64,000 nt of DNA from Rhodoferax sp. (GTDB lineage Bacteria > Pseudomonadota > Gammaproteobacteria > Burkholderiales > Burkholderiaceae_C). Positions 59,483-64,000 of the stretch are shown piece after piece. Position numbers and translations under genes: made by a program. The notes below the pieces were generated by a model. The model ran no database searches, was not told the origin of the DNA, and saw only the letters and a program-made list of their open reading frames with translations. The DNA is taken from positions 124,001-188,000 of the forward strand of contig JAGRPL010000010.1 in the NCBI GenBank assembly GCA_019449595.1, given 5' to 3'. Within the stretch, counting starts at the first letter, position 1. Each line of letters begins with the position of its first letter.

Positions 59483-60262
59483 ATGACGATTCCCTCGCTC
59501 AGCCAGGTCACCATCACCCTGACCGACCATGTGGCCACCATTGAATTCGCGTCCGAGCCCTTCAACTATCTGTCGGTGGGCCTGATGCAGGAGCTGACGC
59601 AGGCCTGGGCCTGGGCGGACACAGAGCCGCAGTGCCGCGCCATCGTGCTGTGCGCCGCAGGCCGTGTGTTCTGCGCCGGGGTGGATTTCCGCAGCATGGC
59701 GGCGGCCGGTGGCGACAACTCACCCCAGCCGCTCTACCAACTGGCCTCGCGCCTGCTGGCGGGCAAGAAGCCGTGCATTGCCGCCGTGCAGGGCGCAGCG
59801 GTAGGGGCCGGTCTGGGCTTGGCCATGCTGGCCGATCAGCGGGTAGCAGGCCCCAAGACCCAGTTCACCGCCAGTTTCGCGCAGCTGGGTTTTCATGCCG
59901 GGTTTGGTCTGACGGCCACCTTGCCGCATGTGCTGGGTCCGCACGCTGCCAGCAACCTGTTGCTGCTGGGCCAGCCGGTGCGGGGTGAGGAAGCCCTGCG
60001 CCTGGGGCTGGCCGACGTGCTGGTGGACACGGTGGAGGGGGTGCGGGATGCCGCCATCGCGCGGGCCCGTATGCTTGCCGCCAATGCGCCGCAGGCGGTG
60101 CAAGACATGCGCGCGCTTCTGCGTGCGCCGCTCCTGGCCGCCTTTGCGCCAGCGCTGGAGCAGGAACTCGGCGCGCAGCTGCGGCACATGAAGACCGGCG
60201 ACTTCATCGAAGGCATCAGCGCTGCGCTGGCCAAACGTGCCCCCCAATTCACAGGAGCCTGA
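59483..60262 (+). CDS. crotonase-fold protein lacking canonical catalytic residues
   Basis: A 259-residue crotonase superfamily member. The oxyanion-hole segment GRVFCAGVDFRSM is kept. The hydratase Glu of GGCE is replaced (GAGLGLA), the second Glu of QPE is replaced (ASFAQLG), and the PaaG-type Asp is replaced (LGFHAGFGLTAT). It is therefore probably not a standard enoyl-CoA hydratase; it could be another reaction type of the fold. It follows the transporter by 26 bp. Confidence 0.88.
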   Translation: MTIPSLSQVTITLTDHVATIEFASEPFNYLSVGLMQELTQAWAWADTEPQCRAIVLCAAGRVFCAGVDFRSMAAAGGDNSPQPLYQLASRLLAGKKPCIAAVQGAAVGAGLGLAMLADQRVAGPKTQFTASFAQLGFHAGFGLTATLPHVLGPHAASNLLLLGQPVRGEEALRLGLADVLVDTVEGVRDAAIARARMLAANAPQAVQDMRALLRAPLLAAFAPALEQELGAQLRHMKTGDFIEGISAALAKRAPQFTGA

Positions 60263-60271
60263 GGACCGACC

Positions 60272-61882
60272 ATGCAAACCAGTTACGACTACGTCATTGT
60301 GGGTGGTGGTTCGGCCGGCAGCGTGCTGGCCGGCCGGCTCACTGAAGACCCCTCGGTCACCGTCTGCCTGCTGGAGGCCGGCGGACCCGACAGTAGCATG
60401 CTGATCCACATGCCCGCGGCTTACCCCGCCATGGTGCCCACCAAGATCAACAACTGGGCGTTCGAGACCGTGCCGCAGCCGGGCCTGAACGGACGCCGGG
60501 GCTACCAGCCGCGGGGCAAGACACTGGGGGGGTCCAGCTCCATCAATGCCATGCTCTATGTCCGGGGCCATCGCTGGGACTACGACCACTGGGCCAGTCT
60601 CGGCAACCCCGGCTGGGGCTATGACGAGGTGCTGCCCTACTTCCGGAAGGCCGAGCACAACGAGGATTTCCAGGATGCATTCCACGGCCAGGGCGGACCC
60701 CTGAACGTGACACGCCTGCGCGAACCTAGCCGGCTCAACGCACTGTTCTTCCAGTCTGCGCAGGCGGCAGGCATTCCGTATGTGGAAGACTACAACGGGG
60801 CAACGCAGGAGGGTGCGCATCTCTTTCAGGTGACGGAGCGCCAGGGCGAGCGGTGCAGCGCTTCCAAGGCCTACCTGACGCCCCACCGGGACCGTCCGAA
60901 CCTGACGGTGGTGACGGGCGCCTTGACCGAGCAACTGCTGTTCGATGGCAAGCGCGCAACGGGCGTGCAGGCGCGCGTCCAGCGGGCAACCGTGCGCATT
61001 CAGGCGCGGCGCGAAGTGCTGCTGTGTGCCGGTGCCTTTGGCTCGCCGCAGCTGCTGATGCTTTCGGGCATCGGTCCGGGTGCACAGCTGCAGAAGTTGG
61101 GCATTGGCGTGTTGCACGACCTGCGCGGCGTGGGCGAAAACCTGCAGGACCATATTGACTATGTGCACTCCTTCCGTAGCCCGGCGCACGCGGATACCTA
61201 TGGCCTGTCGTTTCCCGGCGCCTTGCGCATGGCCCGTGGTGTGATGCAGTGGCGCAAGGCGCGCACGGGTGCCATGACCACTACCTACGCGGAGTCCGGC
61301 GCTTTCTTTCGCAGCCGTCCGGATGTGGCGGTACCCGACGTGCAGATGGTGTTCATCGTGGCGCTGGAAGACGACCACGCCCGCAAGATGCGCCTGGGCC
61401 ATGGCTTTACCGGGCGTGTGGCCTTGCTGCGCCCCCAGAGCCGCGGCACGGTGCGCCTGCAGGCCCCCGATGCGACCACGGCGCCGGCCATCGACCCCCA
61501 GTTCTTCAGCGCGCCGCAAGATCTGGCCGTGCTGATGGACGGCACCCGCAAGATGCTGCAGGTCCTGGAAGGCCAGCCCCTGGCGGCAGTGCGTGGCAAG
61601 GCGCTGTACCCGGTGGACCCCCAGGACGACCGGGCACTGGAGCGCAACATCCGCCAGCTGGCCGACACGCAATACCACCCGGTGGGCACCTGCAAGATGG
61701 GCCACGACCCCCTGGCGGTGGTTGACGCGCGCCTGCGCGTGCACGGCGTGCAGGGCTTGCGGGTGGTCGACGCATCCATCATGCCGACCATCGTGGGCGG
61801 CAATACCAACGCCCCCACCATCATGATTGCGGAGAAGGCGGCCGACCTGCTGCGTGCCGACGCACGCGGCGCACTGGCCTGA
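60272..61882 (+). CDS. GMC-family choline/alcohol dehydrogenase
   Basis: A 536-residue FAD oxidoreductase. [17 protein letters not shown] (Gly10-15 region) binds [17 protein letters not shown] is GMC signature 1, and [16 protein letters not shown] is signature 2. The catalytic His lies in [10 protein letters not shown], and [16 protein letters not shown] ends the domain. It oxidises an alcohol to an aldehyde, like AlkJ or BetA. The AraC, ACAD, ligase, crotonase and GMC set suggests an alcohol or carnitine-like substrate. Confidence 0.92.
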   Translation: MQTSYDYVIVGGGSAGSVLAGRLTEDPSVTVCLLEAGGPDSSMLIHMPAAYPAMVPTKINNWAFETVPQPGLNGRRGYQPRGKTLGGSSSINAMLYVRGHRWDYDHWASLGNPGWGYDEVLPYFRKAEHNEDFQDAFHGQGGPLNVTRLREPSRLNALFFQSAQAAGIPYVEDYNGATQEGAHLFQVTERQGERCSASKAYLTPHRDRPNLTVVTGALTEQLLFDGKRATGVQARVQRATVRIQARREVLLCAGAFGSPQLLMLSGIGPGAQLQKLGIGVLHDLRGVGENLQDHIDYVHSFRSPAHADTYGLSFPGALRMARGVMQWRKARTGAMTTTYAESGAFFRSRPDVAVPDVQMVFIVALEDDHARKMRLGHGFTGRVALLRPQSRGTVRLQAPDATTAPAIDPQFFSAPQDLAVLMDGTRKMLQVLEGQPLAAVRGKALYPVDPQDDRALERNIRQLADTQYHPVGTCKMGHDPLAVVDARLRVHGVQGLRVVDASIMPTIVGGNTNAPTIMIAEKAADLLRADARGALA

Positions 61883-61932
61883 TGCCAGAGCCCCGCGGCT
61901 TTCAACACCTGAACAACAACGAGGAGACAAGC

Positions 61933-62772
61933 ATGGGACAAGTAGTGGTCATTACCGGCGTGGCCGACGGCATGGGCAAGGAGGCCGCCAAGCTGCTGGC
62001 TGCCGCCGGGGACTGCATCGCCGGGTTTGACATGAACCCGGACGGCATCGCCGCGCTGCAACAGGAGCTTGATGCACTCTCGGCCCACAACGGCGCCAAG
62101 CACTACCTCACAACCCTGAACATCATGGACCGTGCGGGCGTGCAGGCATTCCGCGACGAAGTGCTGGCGCGGTACGCGCAGGTGGACACGGTGCTCTCCA
62201 ATGTAGGCATTGGCTTCTTTGGCCCCTTTGAAGAAACCGACCTGGAGGCCGCACGCCGCTGCCTGGAAATCAACGTCATCGGCGCCGCTTCCATCTTCCA
62301 GGCCTTTCTGCCGGGCATGCGCCAGCGCGGCAGCGGCAAGCTGATTGCCATGTCCTCCCTGGTGGGGCAGGTGCCTTTTCCGTTCGAGTCCATCTACTCG
62401 GCCAGCAAGTTCGCCATCGAGGGCATGGTCATGTCCCTGCGCTATGAAGTGGCGCCCTTCGGCATCCATGTGGCCCTGATCGAACCCGCCCAGGTCTCCA
62501 CCAGTTTTGCCAGCAAGATTCACCAGTTGCCGCCCGAAGGTTCACCGTACCGGGAGCGCGCCCGGCGCTTCATTGCACGTGATGACGAACTGATCAAGAC
62601 CGCGCCCACCCCGCAACAGGCCGGCCGGCGCATTGCCGAGGTAGTGCGCCAGGCCAGGCCGGCGTTCCATAACCAGATTGACTTCATGAGCACCGTCTTC
62701 CTGTTCCTGAACCGCTTTCTGCCCCGCCGGATGCGCGATGCCATCTTGCTGAACCACATGGACATCAAATAA
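61933..62772 (+). CDS. short-chain dehydrogenase/reductase
   Basis: A 279-residue classical SDR starting at ATG 61933 ([16 protein letters not shown]), with GAGG upstream. The cofactor motif TGxxxGMG, the catalytic Ser in [10 protein letters not shown] and the YSASK catalytic Tyr/Lys are intact. It interconverts an alcohol and a ketone with NAD(P); NAD versus NADP preference is not clear. Confidence 0.9.
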   Translation: MGQVVVITGVADGMGKEAAKLLAAAGDCIAGFDMNPDGIAALQQELDALSAHNGAKHYLTTLNIMDRAGVQAFRDEVLARYAQVDTVLSNVGIGFFGPFEETDLEAARRCLEINVIGAASIFQAFLPGMRQRGSGKLIAMSSLVGQVPFPFESIYSASKFAIEGMVMSLRYEVAPFGIHVALIEPAQVSTSFASKIHQLPPEGSPYRERARRFIARDDELIKTAPTPQQAGRRIAEVVRQARPAFHNQIDFMSTVFLFLNRFLPRRMRDAILLNHMDIK

Positions 62773-62787
62773 CGCGGGCTCACAACC

Positions 62788-63759
62788 ATGGTCTACAACG
62801 GCATCACCCTGGTCACAGGGGCTGGCGGCTTTGTCGGGCGCTGCCTGGTGGCGCATCTGGTGGCACTTGGAACGCGCGTACGGGCGACGGACAGGCCGGG
62901 TACCGATACGGCGTTCTTTGCGCAGCAGGGAGTCGAGTTTCTGGCGGCCGACCTGACGCAACCCCATACGCTGGCGCCCCTGTTTGAGGGCGGGGTAGAC
63001 CGGGTATTCCATGTGGGCGCCATCTGCAACCTTTCGACACCGTTCAAACGTCTGTATCCGGTCAACGTGGCGGGTGTGGAGTACATCACCCGGCTGGCCC
63101 TGCAAGCGGGCGTGAAGCGCTACATCCACATCGGGTCGACTAGCGTTTATGGCCCCTATCCCGGCACGCCTCTGCGGGAGGACAGCGTCCGTGCGCCGCA
63201 GGAAGACTACGGCATCAGCAAGCGCGACGGCGAGGACGTGGTGTGGGCGCGCATGGCCGAGGGCTTGCCGGCGGTCATCACGCGTCCCTGCACCGTCTAT
63301 GGCCCCGGCTGCAACGACGGCGCGGGCAAGGCGTTTTCACGCGCCACGGCGATCGCCGCCATTCCGGGCCATGGCCGCCAGCGCCTGTCCAACATCCGGG
63401 TGGAGGATGTGGCCGCCGCCGCGCACTACCTGTCGTGCCGGGACGATACGGTGGGCCAGGTGTACAACCTGGCAGACGACACCAACCCCACGCTGGAGGA
63501 AGCTCTGTGCCTGGCAGCGCAGACCTTCGGCACCAAGGTTCCCACGCTGCACCTGCCGTTGTGGTTGCTGCAGCCACTGGCACGTATCGACGGGGCCATT
63601 GCCGCCCGGCAGGGGCGCATCCCTGAACTGGAACATGCCGCCATCCGCTACCTGCACGACGACTACATCGTGGACAACCGGAAACTGAAATCGACGGGTT
63701 TCACCCTGCGCTACCCGGATTTCAGGGCCTCCTTGGCGCAATTGGCGGCATCGCGCTGA
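62788..63759 (+). CDS. NAD-dependent epimerase/3-beta-HSD-like protein
   Basis: A 323-residue extended SDR. The cofactor motif is TGAGGFVGR, and the catalytic Ser/Tyr/Lys are in IGSTSVYG and YGISK. The C-terminal region resembles 3-beta-hydroxysteroid dehydrogenase/isomerase-type proteins (NVAGVEYITRLALQAG). It is the last gene of the operon, 15 bp after the SDR. The reaction is probably oxidation of a secondary hydroxyl group. Confidence 0.88.
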   Translation: MVYNGITLVTGAGGFVGRCLVAHLVALGTRVRATDRPGTDTAFFAQQGVEFLAADLTQPHTLAPLFEGGVDRVFHVGAICNLSTPFKRLYPVNVAGVEYITRLALQAGVKRYIHIGSTSVYGPYPGTPLREDSVRAPQEDYGISKRDGEDVVWARMAEGLPAVITRPCTVYGPGCNDGAGKAFSRATAIAAIPGHGRQRLSNIRVEDVAAAAHYLSCRDDTVGQVYNLADDTNPTLEEALCLAAQTFGTKVPTLHLPLWLLQPLARIDGAIAARQGRIPELEHAAIRYLHDDYIVDNRKLKSTGFTLRYPDFRASLAQLAASR

Positions 63760-63831
63760 CCACGCGGTAGCTTCATATTGTCTGCTTCCGATTGAAAGGT
63801 TTTTTGTTCACATGGCAAGAGGGTGTGCCGT

Positions 63832-63870
63832 GTTAAATCCGAGCGCTAACATGGCGCTAAAGGCTCTTTA
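63832..63870 (+). promoter_or_regulatory. repeats upstream of the partial gene at 63884
   Basis: GCGCTAA occurs twice as a direct repeat (63843-63849 and 63854-63860), 11 bp apart, one helical turn. It lies inside an imperfect inverted repeat, GTTAAA...GAGC / GCTC...TTTAAC (63832-63871). This may be a binding site for a regulator. Confidence 0.4.
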
Positions 63871-63883
63871 ACGGTGAAACCAA

Positions 63884-64000
63884 ATGACTTCTAATGCTTT
63901 TATAGTCGATGACCTTGTTGAACTTCGCGTAATGCACCGCGTCTTTCGCGAAGCGAAGTTCTGTACCGAGGCCGATGACCTTGAGATATCTGACAGTCCC
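63884..64000 (+). CDS. partial gene of unknown function, 5' part
   Basis: An ATG at 63884 opens a frame through the window edge (39 codons). It reads MTSNAFIVDDLVELRVMHRV and then FREAKFCTEADDLEISDSP. The base composition is AT-richer than the neighbours, there is no clear ribosome-binding site, and I do not recognise the N-terminus. It may be a different-origin gene; only the rest of the sequence can decide. Confidence 0.45.
   Translation, partial: MTSNAFIVDDLVELRVMHRVFREAKFCTEADDLEISDSP

Overview
The window looks like chromosomal DNA from a betaproteobacterium of the Burkholderiales, most likely Comamonadaceae (Rhodoferax/Curvibacter-like). This rests on high GC with strong GC3 bias, gene neighbourhoods typical of that group (accB-accC-prmA-DUF3426, ypjD-PP0621-pilS-pilR-ampD, hemL-thiD-rubredoxin-pilGHIJ-chpA, yqgE-ruvX-pyrR-pyrB-pyrC'-plsC, dusB-fis-purH), and a lysine/alanine-repeat histone H1-like protein. 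I see no insertion sequence, prophage, CRISPR array, rRNA or replication origin. It is mostly core genome plus one accessory-looking catabolic cluster at the right end.

Layout. 1-5.9 kb: the 5' part of mpl (murein recycling), an uncharacterised protein with a nucleotidyltransferase-like motif, a TlpA-type thioredoxin, accB, accC, prmA and a DUF3426 zinc-ribbon membrane protein. 5.9-11.2 kb (minus strand): histone H1-like gene and the class Ia ribonucleotide reductase nrdA-nrdB behind a promoter with two tandem NrdR boxes. 11.2-16.1 kb (minus): ampD, the PilS/PilR two-component system for type IV pili, a PP0621-type zinc protein and a CcsA/YpjD-like membrane protein. 16.1-22.6 kb: ffh, dctA, miaB, a small secreted protein, tRNA-Met(CAT), and two divergent crotonase-family genes. 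22.6-29.8 kb: M61 peptidase, dsbC, a UbiH-type monooxygenase, a 7TM-DISM protein with a degenerate GGDEF domain, and a Kelch-propeller lipoprotein. 30-37 kb: ychF, yqaA, dusB-fis, purH, hemL, a divergent thiD-like gene, and a 57-residue rubredoxin. 37.4-46.8 kb: the Chp/Pil chemosensory operon pilG-pilH-pilI-pilJ-chpA. 46.8-52.9 kb: photolyase, then yqgE-ruvX-pyrR-pyrB-pyrC'-plsC. 52.9-54.3 kb: a radical SAM/SPASM protein with a small cysteine-containing ORF upstream. 54.3-63.8 kb: an AraC-type regulator followed by seven co-directional genes (acyl-CoA dehydrogenase, acyl-CoA ligase, MFS transporter, unusual crotonase, GMC oxidoreductase, SDR, NAD-dependent epimerase-like protein), which read as a catabolic operon for an unknown alcohol or acid. 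The last 120 bases begin an AT-richer gene that runs off the window.

How it fits together. Two type IV pilus control systems (PilSR for transcription, PilGHIJ-ChpA for signalling) lie 24 kb apart, suggesting a surface-associated, twitching organism. The most unusual signal is not a gene. Eight copies of a 17-bp imperfect palindrome, GCTAT-N7-(A/G)TAGC, often preceded by TGCGNNNNCA, are scattered through the window. Two supply the stop codons of yqaA and hemL, one lies 2 nt after the dsbC stop, and three lie in frame inside coding sequences (M61 peptidase, pyrC', plsC). I know of no established name for this family. Other points of interest are a pyrC' lacking its metal-binding histidines, a crotonase lacking all canonical acid/base residues, and a candidate AraC-type operator (two TGNNTGTCCC direct repeats 21 bp apart) ahead of the catabolic operon.
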